From assembly GCA_006176705.1 (NCBI GenBank), contig QRFJ01006455.1:1-64000 (forward strand): a stretch of DNA of 64,000 nucleotides, given 5' to 3'. Of this stretch, positions 21,877 to 34,017 are shown piece after piece. The position numbers were made by a program, and so were the translations under genes. Source of the DNA: Cocos nucifera. Taxonomy: Eukaryota; Streptophyta; Magnoliopsida; Arecales; Arecaceae. Below the pieces are notes generated by a model. That model had not been told where the DNA came from and ran no database searches. It saw nothing but the letters and a program-made list of their open reading frames with translations. Within the stretch, counting starts at the first letter, position 1. Each line of letters begins with the position of its first letter.

Positions 21877-22357
21877 TTATCCGAATCTTCCGCCTCCCAC
21901 CTTGGCATGCGACGCCATCCACTCGAGCGCATGGAGGGAGTTGTCATAGGTGATGGGGAAGTAGGTGCTCCGGTGTGAGGCAGTAGTCTACCGACACGAT
22001 GATGATGTTGGCTTGGGCGACGAGGGAGCTAACGAAGAAGTGATAGGGTGGGCAGTAGGGGGAGCTGATGCAGAAGCTGCCACCATGTTTGTAGATGACG
22101 ATTGGGAGCTTCTTTTGAAGGTGGTGGGCCGAAATAGGAATGAAGAGGTGGGTTGTGATGCTAGTGTCAGAATCGATTATGACATCTTTGGAGGCCATGC
22201 CGATGGCAGGGTCTGTGGTGGTGGGGATGATTTTGGTGCCATAGAGGTGCTCGATGAGGCTGCTCTGGTGTATATATATAAGAGAAAATGAGGAAAATAG
22301 GAAAAGAGAGCACTTGAAGAGGCTAAGGGATTTCTGATTAGGTTTTTTCCTCTCCAT
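21877..22357 (-). pseudogene. Carboxylesterase (CXE, alpha/beta-hydrolase fold-3) N-terminal fragment
   Basis: The frame from 22357 encodes LIEHLYGTKIIPTTTDPAIG, then ASKDVIID, HLFIPIS, LPIVIYKHGGSFCISS and IIIVSVDYCLTPEHLLP. These match the start of plant CXE/GID1-like esterases. The oxyanion-hole motif HGGG is HGGS here. An extra base after the LLP codons shifts the frame; the downstream text (TYDNSLHALEWMASHAK) continues in another frame to a stop at 21877-21879. The catalytic Ser (GxSxG), Asp and His regions are missing. It lies within the Helitron-like element, which fits gene-fragment capture. It has no enzymatic function as it stands. Confidence 0.85.
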
Positions 22358-23122
22358 GGGTAGAATAGGAATTCAAAATAGGTGTTCATATAACTTCATC
22401 ATATTCTAGCTACACATGCATGAGACCAGAATGCAGATTTAGCAGCTCACAAAGGAACTTCCAAAATCAGTCGCATTTTTGTCATCAGTATGTTCTACTT
22501 GGTGCTGTATGTAGTTTTGATCTTACGATGCAAAATTTAAAACATCCATGTGGTTTTGATCTTACAATGCAAGATTTAACATATCAAGTTATACATAAAG
22601 TATTTTAGATAGGGAAGTGCTATGGTGCTCCTTAATTATCTTTTATAGAAAATGTGGGAAACATCATAACCATTCATTTGATAGCGGTACTTAATAAATC
22701 TCCATTTCAATGGATCACATTTTGTAGGGTTGGGGATTTTGGATCGAAAGGATTTTTTTTTTTTGGGTCATCTAAGCTTCCCTATTTGGCTACTTCAAGC
22801 CTACCATCCAGTTGGGACTCCTTTGAGGATGAAAAAAATAGAAAAAAAAATATAAAAAAAATATAAAAAAAATTGATGATCGTTTTTTTTCTTTTTGCTT
22901 CTTTTTTTTATTTTATTATCTTTTTTAAATATCTATAGGAAAGGAGAACACTTGAGAGAGATTAGAAGGATTTCTTAGATTCTGATTGGGTTTTTCCTCA
23001 AGTAAATGGAATTGGGTTTTTCTTTTCATTTCTTTTTTTTTTTCCAAAGATCTGTGAGAAAGGAGAGCACTTAAGAGAGATTAAAGGGATTTCTTAGATT
23101 TCGATTGAGTTTATTTTTAAGT
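22299..23122. repeat. Three dispersed copies of the CXE 5' leader module
   Basis: A roughly 55-65 bp block (GGAAA.GAGA.CACTTGA.AG, A.GGATTTCT.GATT, GGGTTTTTCCTC in order) occurs at 22299-22351, 22938-23002 and 23058-23122. The first lies over the start of the esterase fragment, so the duplicated text is its 5' leader. A second pair, near 22715-22750 and 23205-23245, shares GGGATTTTGGATCG-like sequence. Internal duplication inside the element is likely. Confidence 0.6.
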
Positions 23123-23261
23123 ACATGGGATTTTGTGCAAGTTGTGGCGGTGTGAGTTGGTCCCTTGAGGTTTTTAGAGCTAGCTTAATCTTGGTAGAAG
23201 CATAATATTTTATAGGATTGAAAATTTTTGATCGGAAGGATTCTTCTTTGGCTACAAAATT

Positions 23262-23384
23262 TATAAGATGGCGTGGCTCTTCAGAGCAGAGTCAAGGTCC
23301 AGGCCATGGATGTGCGAGTGGACGATGGCATGTTTGATTTGGATGAGATCCCAGCTCTCTAAGAATCTCTTGAGCTCTCTCATG
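23262..23384 (-). pseudogene. Possible pentatricopeptide-repeat (PPR) gene fragment
   Basis: A 40-codon frame reads MRELKRFLESWDLIQIKH, then HSHIHGLDLDSALKSHAIL. The order LE-x-C/W, IKH, H-x-H-I-x-GLD and a small-residue run resembles the N-terminal segment of plant PPR proteins (LLESC...QIKQ.HA.....GLD). It is only one partial motif, so the family call is weak. It lies in the Helitron-like element and on the same strand as the esterase fragment. Confidence 0.3.
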
Positions 23385-23589
23385 ACAACAGAAAGAGAAA
23401 AGAGAGAGTGAGCTCCAAATGCAAAGAGCCAAAAAGAGAAAAATAAATGCTCATATGAAAAGAGGATGTGAATTTTAAAAGGAGCTAAACTACAAGAGAC
23501 TCATAAAAAAATTTAAATTTAAAAAAAAAAAATAACTTATAGTTCATTCTATACATAAAAAATATTTTTTTAAAATTTTTTTAATTATT

Positions 23590-23627
<38 letters not shown>

Positions 23628-23693
23628 TTAATAAAATAAAATATTTTTGTAAAAAAAAAACATTCCGTGCCATGCACGGGGTTATAGACTTAG

Positions 23694-24309
23694 TATATGT
23701 ATATTTGTATGACCAAAATCTACCTGCTCGGCGAACGATAACGAGAGACCACCAACCACATCGTTGTAGACGAGAAATTATTAATGCACATGTATGGTTG
23801 GTTAGTTGGCAGAAATTTAATGCAAGCAGCAAAACCATCTTTTCGTTCCTTTTCCTTTAGCCAATACCAATGCATCTGTTTTTTATTAGGTCATTGGAGA
23901 ATTGACAAACTGGTTCGGGTTGTATCTTTCTGACGAAAGAATGGTTGATCTACTTTCACGACACTGTCCGTCCGATTGCAGCCCACTCAGATCTCAAAGC
24001 ACTGTAAACTCTGATTCCTCAGGCTGCATGGATCTTGAAGCGATCCACCGGTGAACTAAAGAAGGAACGTGAATCCTTTCCGCGCGAAAGATACAATCCC
24101 TTGGCAAAATAGCTAGCGTCGGTCCATGACCATGTACGTCAACGATCGCGTCATCGCAGAAGATATAGGAAGTTTGGATAGGTCCGAGCAGATGACGTGG
24201 CCCAATGGTCACCTTTTCTTCGAATAGGTTAGGTACTGCAAGCCTTGAAGAGGAATGAAAAGCCGTATGAGTCTGTCACCTTTTCTTCGAAACGGAGCCG
24301 TTTGGGAAG
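23694..24309 (+). promoter_or_regulatory. 5' flank and leader of RLK copy B
   Basis: Sequence between the Helitron-like end and the copy B ATG, matching the orphan flank at 14690-15740 as far as about 24165. Visible motifs are TTGACA in GAATTGACAAAC near 23893, CGTCAAC near 24137 (W-box core on the - strand) and TGACGTGGCCCAAT at 24193-24206 (ACGTG core plus CCAAT box). TCACCTTTTCTTCGAA occurs twice, near 24208 and 24278. No clear TATA box was found. Factor binding is inference from motif identity only. Confidence 0.5.
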
Positions 24310-27300
24310 ATGGGCAGAGTCCCTGCAGCCCTGCTCTTTCTCTTCTTTATCCTTTATTCTCGTGTCTCTCCTTCCATTGGAGGTGACATCCTGACCCCAG
24401 CGCAACCCCTCGCCGACGGCCAAGAGTTGATCTCAGCTGGGAAAAGATTTGTCTTGGGCTTCTTCAGTCCTATCAAAACTAACAATCGTTACATCGGCAT
24501 ATGGTACAAAATCTCACCTTCTACCATCGTGTGGGTTGCCAATCGTCAGCACCCAATCTCCGAGCATAATGGCAGCCTATCGATCACAGCCAATGGAACT
24601 CTCATCATCACCGACCAAAATTCTAAAACCATATGGTCCTCGGGATTGTTGGGCCTCATCAATCCAGTTGCGCAACTCTTAGACAATGGCAATTTCATCG
24701 TGAAAGAGGCTAATGTTCCTGGGAGCTCCACATGGCAGAGCTCCGACTACCCTTCCGATACTTTGCTCCCCGAGATGAAGTTAGGGTGGAATCTAATGGA
24801 TGGCCTCAACCGTAACCTCACATCATGGACCAGTCCAAGCGACCCAGCACCAGGCCCTTACACCATGGCTATCGATCTTCATGGCAACCCCCAGATAATT
24901 TTGTGGCAAGGCTCAAACCAATTATGGCGAGTTGGTCCATGGAACGGGCAAATCTTGAGTGGCATCCCAGATATTTTGCGCTATAAAATCTTCATATTGG
25001 ACTTTGTCATCAACAACGATGAGGTTTTCTACATGTATAACACCACTAGCACATCGTTCATCGCAAGGCTTACTGTGAACTACACCGGCTTTGTCCAACG
25101 TCTTGTCTGGCTTAATGACATCCAAATGTGGAGCTCTTACATGTCTGAACCGAAGGACCAATGCGATTATGTGTCACAATGCGGGCCTTACGGGGTCTGT
25201 AATACGAATGACTCACCGATATGTAGTTGCTTACAGGGGTTTAAGCCTAGATCGCCAACAAATTGGGACCTTAGAGAAGGGAAAGACGGGTGTACGAGAA
25301 TGACAGCGCTGGACTGTCGGAATGGGACTGATGGGTTTGTGACAATAAAGGAGGTAAAGCTGCCGGACACAGCGAGGTCGACGGTGGATAGGAGCATGGG
25401 ACAGGATGCGTGTAGGGCTATGTGCTTGAGGAATTGTTCTTGCACGGCCTATGCTAGTGCTAATATCAACGGGAGCGGCTGCATAATTTGGACGACAGAG
25501 CTCACTGACATTAGGATGTATTCCTTTGGTGGGCAGGATCTTTATGTCCGGCTAGCGGCGGCTGATTTAGGTATGTACTATTTTATTTACCAAGGTTACC
25601 AATTGCTCGTTAGAAAGATTTATACCATTGGATCAGTGCAAGCTAAAAATCGGTAGATGTCTGTATCATCGGTCTCGAATATGGTGTCAGTGTCAATTTA
25701 TACTGGTTTAATGGACTTGTACACTGTTATAGATGTATGTAGCCGAGTTTGTATTATTTGGTGTGAGCCGGGCTTTGCACAATGATTAGGTTTAGCAGGC
25801 ACACCCGTTAGGGATAACTGGAGAAGCTGACCCCTGACTTTAGTGTTGGCTACTTCACCAAAATTTTGAAAATCTAGCTTGGTAGTTAGGACTCAAAATG
25901 GACAAGGCAACTTCTCTTTCTTAGACCGTCTCAATTTTTTGTTTTTTTGTTTGAGCTTCAGGCAGAGCTTAAACTCAAAAACTTTTGAAAATAATCTTTG
26001 CCCAAGCGGTGCCTCAGTACAGGCTCAGATCCGATGATTGGGCCAGGCCAAATAATCAGTCAGGACTGAAAACTAAGCTGGCCCAAACCCAATTAAAATT
26101 TAATCTTTCATACTATAGCTTTATTTTTTTTTTTGATAGAATACTGTAGCTTATATTAGCAACTATCCGATCAAAATTATATTTCTTGGAATAGCAATCA
26201 AACTGATCAAGCTATATAATAGGGTCGAACCTATCTACTTATTAGATGGACCACGTCCATTGGACTAGTCCAATAGTAACTAGCCGCATTACCCCTCTGC
26301 ATTTAAACAATACAAGATCAAACAAGGAATGCCTGTTATTTACCACATATATACCCCGGAATTTGGACTAGCACACTGAGCTTGGTCCATGTGATAATTT
26401 CTTGTCAGACCGAACCATTATCCATTGATGACCAGCCTATTTTGGAATTGAACCGAGCAAGGCCTAGGCCCGAATTTTGGCTCTATTTTGGGCCTTTTCT
26501 AAAATTGGACTCAAGTTGAGCCCAGTCACTCAAGCTCAGCCTCAACAATAAAGGGTTTCAATATTTAAGCTCAAATTTGATACGAATCCTTTCAAGCTTT
26601 GTCCATAATCAATCGGAAGTCGGCTCACCACAATAAGTCTTGGTCGCCTAGGCCTATTTCCAATGCTATTTGTAGTAGAGTGCCAATTGTGCCTGTCCTT
26701 ACATGGATTGCAGATTCACTAAGTCCTGTTTTTGCCCATGAACAGCTAAACATGATCCAAAATATTTCATTGCTCAAATGAAATGTTTATATTTCATAGT
26801 TTCACATAAAGACTTTTATTACATTAGCATGTTAGTCTTTTAAAACAATCACGTTTCCATTCAAATCCTAAAAGAAACTGTTTTGTTGCATTACTTTCAT
26901 CATACCCATTCAATAAATAATACTGCATTCATGTGTCCAGGATAGCCCGAGGCTCGCTAGGCTGGGCCGCCTTTCAGATGGGCCATACTCTAGGCTCGAA
27001 AAAATTTGGACCAAGTTTGGAGTTAAAATTAGAAAAATTCTTTCTACACCATAGGCAGTGTAGCTCCACGGGCACCGCCTACGGTGATTCACTCTCACAT
27101 GGGGCTGGAGCAAAAAAAAAATTTTGGGGATTCTGCGCTTTGGTTCCATGCAAGAGCCAATCACTGCAGGTGGTGTCCATGGAGCTACACCACCCATGGT
27201 ATAAAACATATTTTTCTTAAAATTATAATTGTAGACATTTCGGGCCACGAAGACTCATCTGAAAGGAACATTTAAGTAGGGTTGTTCAAAACACCACGCT

Positions 27301-29735
27301 CCACCTCAAAATATAAGTTTTCAGTCTTGCCCCCATTTAGAAGTTTTGTAAAAAATCCAGACTCAAGTAATGAATTGATAAGTTGGTCCAAGACATTTCA
27401 AACTTGGGCGAAGTCGAGCAACCAATGTTCATCCCAATTTATGTGTGGAACTTCTTGACGCTCTAAAAAAAAAAAATCATGAAGAAACAAAAAGGAAAAC
27501 AAACGAAAATCCATTATGTACTAATACAGTTCTAATGTTTCAGGTCCGGGATTAGATCATTCACATTCACGTACCATGGTTGGGATTGTACTGGGCTCTA
27601 TTTTGGGGATCCTATTGTTTGCTTCGATGGGTATTTGCGTTTTGATTCAAAGGAGAAGAGAAGGTAAACTTAGTCCACCTCGCAGTATGTAACAATAACA
27701 TGAGCTGTAATTGCTAATTATTTGTGACTACTACAAAACTTCCTTAGGTGCCGTTCCCTTTGCTAGTCACCGCAACAACGAATGCAAGGAAGGCAAGGAC
27801 TGGGAGCTTCCTTTATTTGATTTGGGGACGATCATTGCAGCGACAAACAACTTCTCAATCGAAAACAAGCTTGGACAAGGTGGCTTCGGCCCAGTGTACA
27901 AGGTATTTTCTTAATTTACCAACCGAGCTTATAGTAGAATGTCACCATATAGGTCCCAGTCAATGTACGGTCTTAAATTCAGCACTCTGAATATAATGGG
28001 CTTTTGAACAGTTTGATACTACCGCTAGATTTAGTAATATTAAGTATAGCAATGCTGAGTGTGGTGAATTCAGGGAAAGCTTGAGGAGGAGCAAGAAATA
28101 GCTGTGAAGAGGCTTTCAAAGACTTCGGCACAGGGCGCTGATGAATTCATGAATGAAGTGACGCTGATTGCCAAGCTTCAGCACCGAAACCTAGTTCGGC
28201 TTCTAGGTTGCTGCACTCAAGGAGAGGAAAAGATGCTGGTATATGAATACATGCCCAATAAAAGCTTAGATGCCTTCCTATTTGGTTAGTTAATCTTCTG
28301 TTTCTCTTCCTTATCTTTGTTTCCTATTCCTAATTAATTAAATTAAGATAATTGTAGCATAATCGATACCTTCTGATTCTTAGTTCAAGATTTCAAGAAA
28401 ATACTTAGTTTGATAAATAGTCACCTTTGCCTTGAGTCAACAGCTCATTTTTGTGGATTTAAAGGGAAGAGTATTGGAAATCAAAAACCATAGCTGGGCA
28501 AACTCATCTGAAAATGAACCTTTAATTAGGGTCGCTTAAAAGACCACCGTCTAGGCTAGAATTAAATGTTTCAGTCATGACAATTAGGGGTGGCTGACCT
28601 CATGGACATGGCCAACTTCATGGAGCTTAAGCTTGTTATAATGAACTTCCGAATCTACCACCACATTGTAAGCAATCTTTGAAGACAACTCAATGCCAGG
28701 TTTTAACTCTACCCAGCATATTTATTGTAATTTGTTTTACTTGCAGGCTAAACACACGTGCAAGCTTGCTTTACTTGCTACCATTTTTTTAAACCAAAAA
28801 AAATCAAATTGAGGTGGACAGATATTTCATTTCTTTATTATTTGTGCAGGTAAGGCTAACATAAAACAAACTTTGGGCAGGTAAAGATAAAGGTGAATTA
28901 CTAAATTGGCAAACCCGCTACAACATTATAGAAGGGATTGCTCAAGGTCTTCTCTATCTACATCGAGACTCTAGACTTAGAATTATTCACAGGGATCTCA
29001 AAGCCAGCAACATTCTTCTTGATAAAGATATGAATCCTAAAATATCAGACTTTGGCTTAGCAAGAATATTTAAAGAAGATGAGACTGCCCTAAATACTCG
29101 AAGAGTTGTAGGGACGTAGTAAGTATTATTTACCTTTCATTATTATGATATGTATTCTTTAGAAAAAATTATAATCATCTTAATGATAAATACAGTGGAT
29201 ACATGTCTCCTGAGTATGCCATGTATGGTGCCTTCTCAGCGAAATCCGATGTTTTCAGCTTTGGTGTCTTAGTACTCGAAATTATTAGTGGCAAGAAGAA
29301 TAGAGGAGATTTCATATCCGAGTATGAAGGAAACCTTCTAGCACACGTAAGATTAGGAAAATAATAGTTGATTCTATTCTTATGTTCCTTTCATTAAATC
29401 ATGATAGTGATATGACATTTTTTCAGGCATGGAGTTTATGGACGGAAGGTAATGGCCTGGAACTAGTAGATGAATCGCTCATAAACTCAATTTCTATGGT
29501 TGAAGCCTTGAACTCTATAAAGGTTGGCTTGTTGTGTGTACAAGAATGCCCAAAAGATAGACCGACGATGTCGTCTGTGATATTGATGTTAGGCAGCAAG
29601 AATACATCCTTGCCTGATCCAAAACATCCTGGTTTTTTTTCAGCTAGAGCATCCTCTGAAATTGAATCATCAAAAAGCAAGACAAACTCAGCAAGTATAA
29701 ATGAATTATCAGTTACAATAGTCGAAGGTCGATGA
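24310..29735 (+). CDS. G-type lectin S-receptor-like Ser/Thr kinase, copy B (complete)
   Basis: Plasma-membrane receptor kinase of the S-domain (SD-1-like) family: an extracellular lectin-type sensor with a cytosolic Ser/Thr kinase. The ligand is unknown. Exons are 24310-25570, 27544-27663, 27748-27902, 28074-28284, 28881-29118, 29196-29346 and 29427-29735. Phases agree at every junction and total 2445 nt (814 aa), normal for the family. Residues 1-24 are a signal peptide. The B-lectin domain is about 30-150 (VWVANRQHP at 75) and the S-locus glycoprotein region about 205-320 (WRVGPWNG). Cys-rich EGF-like text is at 285-307, PAN/apple at about 336-420 and the membrane helix at about 432-453. 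The kinase has GQGGFG at 503, Lys524, Glu540, HRD 619-621, DFG 639-641, SPE 666-668 and a DRPTM motif. The start is the first ATG, directly before the hydrophobic leader. All key kinase residues are present, so it is probably functional. Confidence 0.95.
27032..27216. mobile_element. Mutator-type MITE (185 bp) in intron 1 of copy B
   Basis: Terminal inverted repeats pair GAAAAATTCTTTCTACACCAT on the left with ATGG.ATAAAACATATTTTTC on the right, and continue inward through GTGTAGCTCCA. The direct 9-bp flank TTAAAATTA occurs at 27023-27031 and 27217-27225. Copy C keeps the unoccupied site with a single nonamer at 62506-62514. Nine-base duplications are the Mutator-superfamily signature. No transposase. 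It sits mid-intron, far from the splice sites. Confidence 0.85.
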
Positions 29736-32645
29736 CTCTTTGATCAAGGTGGTAAAATTTTCTTATACTAATGACAAGCTATGAAGTTCTTGTTCTTTCA
29801 ATGTCTATAGTTTCCTTTGTTGGAACAACTTGGTTATCCTCAACTATCTTAAGTCCTGTATCATAAGTCAGTTGTTCTTCAGTATAATTTAGCTATACTA
29901 GGTGTATTAAGTATGTCTTTGAGTTTACAAGTTTAGAAGATTGAGTCTAAATCAACTTGGGACACCAGTTCGAGTCTATACCGCTTAGGATACTAGTAAT
30001 ATATTAGCCTAACTTGATTATTGTAGGAATATTGGTTCTAGTTTAAATCAACTTACTCTATTATATATATCTTTTGTAACCCCATTGAAATTAAGAGGAT
30101 AATTAAGTATCCAAAAGATTAGATATATTAGAGCCTTTGGGTTTATAAGAAAATCTTGTACTCTATAATCTCCCTCCTTTTATTTTTTTTCTTTTTCTTT
30201 TTTCTAGTGAAGCTTTTGGAACATCTTTGCCTACGGAAGTGGGCCAATAGACCCAATGACATAAAGATTAAGAGCTCTCATTCTTCTCTTTTTTTTTCCC
30301 CTTTTGCTCTTTTTGTTTTAATTTCATTATTCTACCTGCCTATCACCCCAAGATGATTTGTATATTTTTTTATAAATAATAGAAAAAACTAAGAATTCCA
30401 AAAATTCTTCATCCAAAAGATGACTGTAAAGTAAATCCTCCTATAAATCTTAAAAGAGTAACCATGAAGGTGAGCTGAAATTTATTGCTAGTTTGGGTTC
30501 ATTGACTTAAAAATAAATCAGAATATCCTACAAATAGCGAAAAAGATAATTTCTAAGATTTCTATGTACAAATGATGAAAATTTCTCGAATGGTAAGTTT
30601 GTGTGTGAAACCAAAGAGGATCAATGAAAGAAGATCTCAAATGGAGATTGTTGACCGTGAGAGGTTATTGGTTTGTTTGTTCAATGTAATATGATAGCAG
30701 CTTTCTTTCTCGGAAAAAAGTAGTGACTTTGAGAACTTGGGCAAACTAGCACAACTTATTTCTAAAAACTGTCTCTCTTGGAATTCCAGCAAAGTAACAG
30801 TCTTGAAATTCGATATCTTGTAGCCATCTCGTCTAAATCTTGGAAAGCCTAATGGTCATATATATAACATGCCTAGATTAGTTTGAACATTGAGTTCACA
30901 TTGCTATCTCACCTAAATTCCAGCAAGGCTGCAGTCTAAACCACAAAAGATAACGACTTGACTCATCAAACTTGGTCCAAGCCAAGTTGGGGGACAAATT
31001 GGTTTGAACATTGAGTCCACCGAGCTATGTACCATCCTCCATTGCCATGATATGTTGATGCAATCTAGTCCCCATGTTTAGAAAAATAAGTATCAAGGAA
31101 TAAGAGTATCGCAGAGACCTCTAAACACCTATAAGTGTAGATGTAAGAGCTTTATCATCTCGAGATCATCTGATACTAGCCATCCAATTCGTTCGACGTC
31201 GAAATGGTGGTCTTTGATTGGCTGGTCGTAATATACCAAGCTTGACATAACAGTGGGCAACCATTGTTCCATGTATAATGAACTTTTGAAAATTTATTGG
31301 TTAGACCAATTCCAACAGCGCAACAGTGGATCCATCCAATAGTAAATCAACATGCACACATTGCTCCATCTCCTCCTATTTCTTCTTCTATCCATGCCTG
31401 TAATGTCTTATATATTACATTTTTGTAGTTGGAATGGCCTACCATTGATTTGGTGGATCTGGCTAAACCAATAATTTTCCTGAATTTCAACTTGTCACCA
31501 TAGTCAAAGTCTTTGAACCGATAATCAAGGTCTCCACTATGCACCCTTTTGTTAATCACCACCAAACAAATTATAAGCCATCGCATTTGGCATGATTTTT
31601 AGTTGGACCAGACCAGGTCCATCATCAAGCTCGTGGATCAATCCCACTATGAACCAATACATATGGAAGCATGTGTATTATACTTTTTTCTATTTTGTGC
31701 ATCCGAATGCGTGCTGCTCCGCGATTAGATGGTCCACCAGCCTAGGGGTAGATTTGGCCCAACCAAAATCCACTCCTCAGATAGGCTAGTCTTGTCCTTA
31801 TCTAGGGCCGGCAAAATATAACCCGACCTATCAATCCAACCCATGTTTAGCCCGTCAAAAATAGATTTGGGTTTAGGCTAAATGAATTTGGATTATAAAT
31901 AGATCGACTCATTTAATCCATTTAATATTTGGACCCAATTTGGATTTTAGATATTTGACCCATTTAATAACCTATTTAATATTCAGGTCGGGTTGAGTTT
32001 GATAATCAGTTTAATCTATTTAATCCGACCTATTTAATCTATTCAAAGCCTGCTTAACCTATTTTTGACCCATTTTAATCCATCCTATTTAATCTGTTTA
32101 ATTTGTTTAAGACCTATTTAAATTATTTAAAACCTGCTTAATCTATTTCTGATCCATTTAATCCAATCTGTTTAATCCATTTAACCTAATTTGACCTATT
32201 TAATAATATGTTAAGTTGATTGGATCGGGTTATCTATCTAATAAATAGGTTGAATTTAAATCTAAAATTTTTATCTATTTAATAAATATGTTAGATTTAG
32301 ATTGATAATTTTTTGACTCGACACGTATCTGACATAATTTCCACCCCTATCCTCATCCTGTTTTTGATATCCACATCCATTGCCATGATCAAACCATGAT
32401 GTCATCAAGCTCCAGCTTCAATAGTCATTATTTTATATGATAAACCTAAACCTAGTACACTAGGTCTACCTCCCTTCCATCATTTGCTATATGTAGTGGT
32501 CCAGATAAGAGAGATTAATAATTGGTTATTATAGGTTAGATGATTTTTTCTTAACATTATTAGCTTTTTACTATCATCAGATCAAGGTTAGGTATTGGAA
32601 TTTGGGAATAAATAGAATGTTTCTTCTTTTTCCTTTGAACCAATA
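29736..32645. other. Non-coding 3' flank of copy B (duplicated in unit A)
   Basis: Matches 2535-5825 of unit A, including poly-T tracts near 30180-30320 and the TTTAATC-rich repeat at about 31850-32340. It lacks the hAT-type MITE. A 79-codon minus-strand frame (31347-31586) is not open in unit A and matches nothing known to me. Confidence 0.6.
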
Positions 32646-33040
32646 CCATTTGGAAACATAAGAAGGCCTCTTGTATTCCAATCATTACTCCTACCATTCC
32701 TCACTCTTCTGTCTCTCTAATGGAGGTGACATGTTAACTCCAACCAAGGCCCCCCACGATGGCCAAACCCTGATCTTAGCTAGTGGGATATTTGAGTTAG
32801 GCTTATTTGGTCCTACTAACTCTAACAACCACTGCATAGGTGTATGATTCCACAAGGCTTGAGTCCAAATTGACATGTGGGTCACCAACTGCTAGCACCT
32901 GAACTCTGAGCCCAAGGGATGCTCGTCAATCACCATTAATGGAATGCTCGTCAGTACCAACCAGAATTCAATGACCCTTTGGTCGTCAAGCTCATCAGGC
33001 TTGGCTAGCCACTCTAATAAAACTAGATGGGATTGGAGGA
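32646..33040 (+). pseudogene. Relict lectin exon of an S-domain RLK (unit B)
   Basis: Counterpart of 5826-6216. The ATG has become ATA, and a short deletion in the leader shifts the frame, so stops follow before the GGD motif. The same blocks can still be read in other frames, for example ATGCTCGTC and GGTCGTCAAGCTCATCAGG near 32945-33000. It is more decayed than the unit A copy. Confidence 0.8.
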
Positions 33041-33589
33041 CAGTCTTAAAACCTTATCTTCTCATCTTTGTTAATGCTTGCAATATCGGCCAAACAATCT
33101 ACCACGTGAGTATGTAGCTTCCTAAAGATCATGAAGGCAGGAGAAGTTTAACCATGTAGAACAGAGATGTTTGATATATAATTCTCAATTTCGGATGTTG
33201 CAAGCATTCCTTGGCATCATTCCATGTCTTCGAATTTCTCTCCAAGATGATTTTATCATTCGGGATTATGCCCTAAATGCAGATTTTTCATCCCATCAGC
33301 TTCTGATGATGTGACTTTCCCATCAAGCCAACCATCGGTGATGAAACACCACCAACATCACTCTAACTGCTTCCATTCTCTCAGTAACCACATTTCTTAA
33401 GGCTTTCACTTAGGGCCTATATATGGTTGTTGAGCTCCAAACCAGTCTTCGTAAACCCCAAACGGGCTGGTAAGCCATGTTGCACGATACTTTATGTCAA
33501 AATAGAAGATGACGAGTATCCATCTATTTACGGGCTAGCTTGCAATAAGCTCCAGATATAGATTTAGTCAAAAGTAAGAAAGAGCCAAT

Positions 33590-34017
33590 GTTTTGAAGAT
33601 TCACTCACAAAGATGGCATGCAATACACTATTATCGATGTATTCAAAGATTCACATAAATGATTTTTCAATCGAAATGCATGATCACTACTTTTTCATAA
33701 ATCATTGCCCTCTCAACAACCATCCTACATTGAACAATGTCTCATGTCAATCACAGTTTAGATCAGATAATTCAATATTCTTTTGAGCTAGAAGATGACA
33801 GGCCATCGCACCTTTCATTAAATAATTAAACGACATGAGGAAGATACAAGAAAAAATAAAATATTAAGAAACAATAAAAAGGATAAAAGTAAGGAGGAGA
33901 AAAGAATATTGGAAAACTAATCAAGCCACATCTCTGGCCTAGCACAAGAAAACTCACCCAACTAAATAAAGGCCTAATCCCATGATATAAAATAGTTGTA
34001 GTCCAACTTGATATACT
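33590..34017 (-). mobile_element. LINE 3' fragment copy B1, left part
   Basis: Matches 6815-7211 in unit A, including the AT-rich LINE tail near 33850-33890. It is cut at 34017 by the copia element and continues at 40755. Confidence 0.7.

Larger units (their letters stand above)
21777..23693 (+). mobile_element. Non-autonomous Helitron-like element with gene fragments, ~1.9 kb
   Basis: The 5' end at 21777 reads TCTATTTATATATATTAAAA, the usual TC-start form of plant Helitron left ends, followed by a GGAGG...CCTCC stem. The 3' side has a GC-rich hairpin CCGTGC-CAT-GCACGG at 23665-23679. Nine bases later comes CTTAG, one base off the CTAG consensus, before a T. The host bases are A before and T after, as expected for insertion at AT without duplication. 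There are no inverted repeats and no Rep/helicase gene. Cargo: a carboxylesterase fragment and a possible PPR fragment, both on the - strand. Confidence 0.6.

Noticed and set aside
23994..24423. Minus-strand frames across the copy B promoter and first exon.
   Set aside because: Antisense to the signal peptide and leader; no homology, and not preserved in the orphan flank.
29423..29680. An 85-codon minus-strand open frame opposite the last RLK exon, present in both copies (also 2222-2479).
   Set aside because: It is the shadow of a conserved coding exon; its conservation follows from the sense strand.
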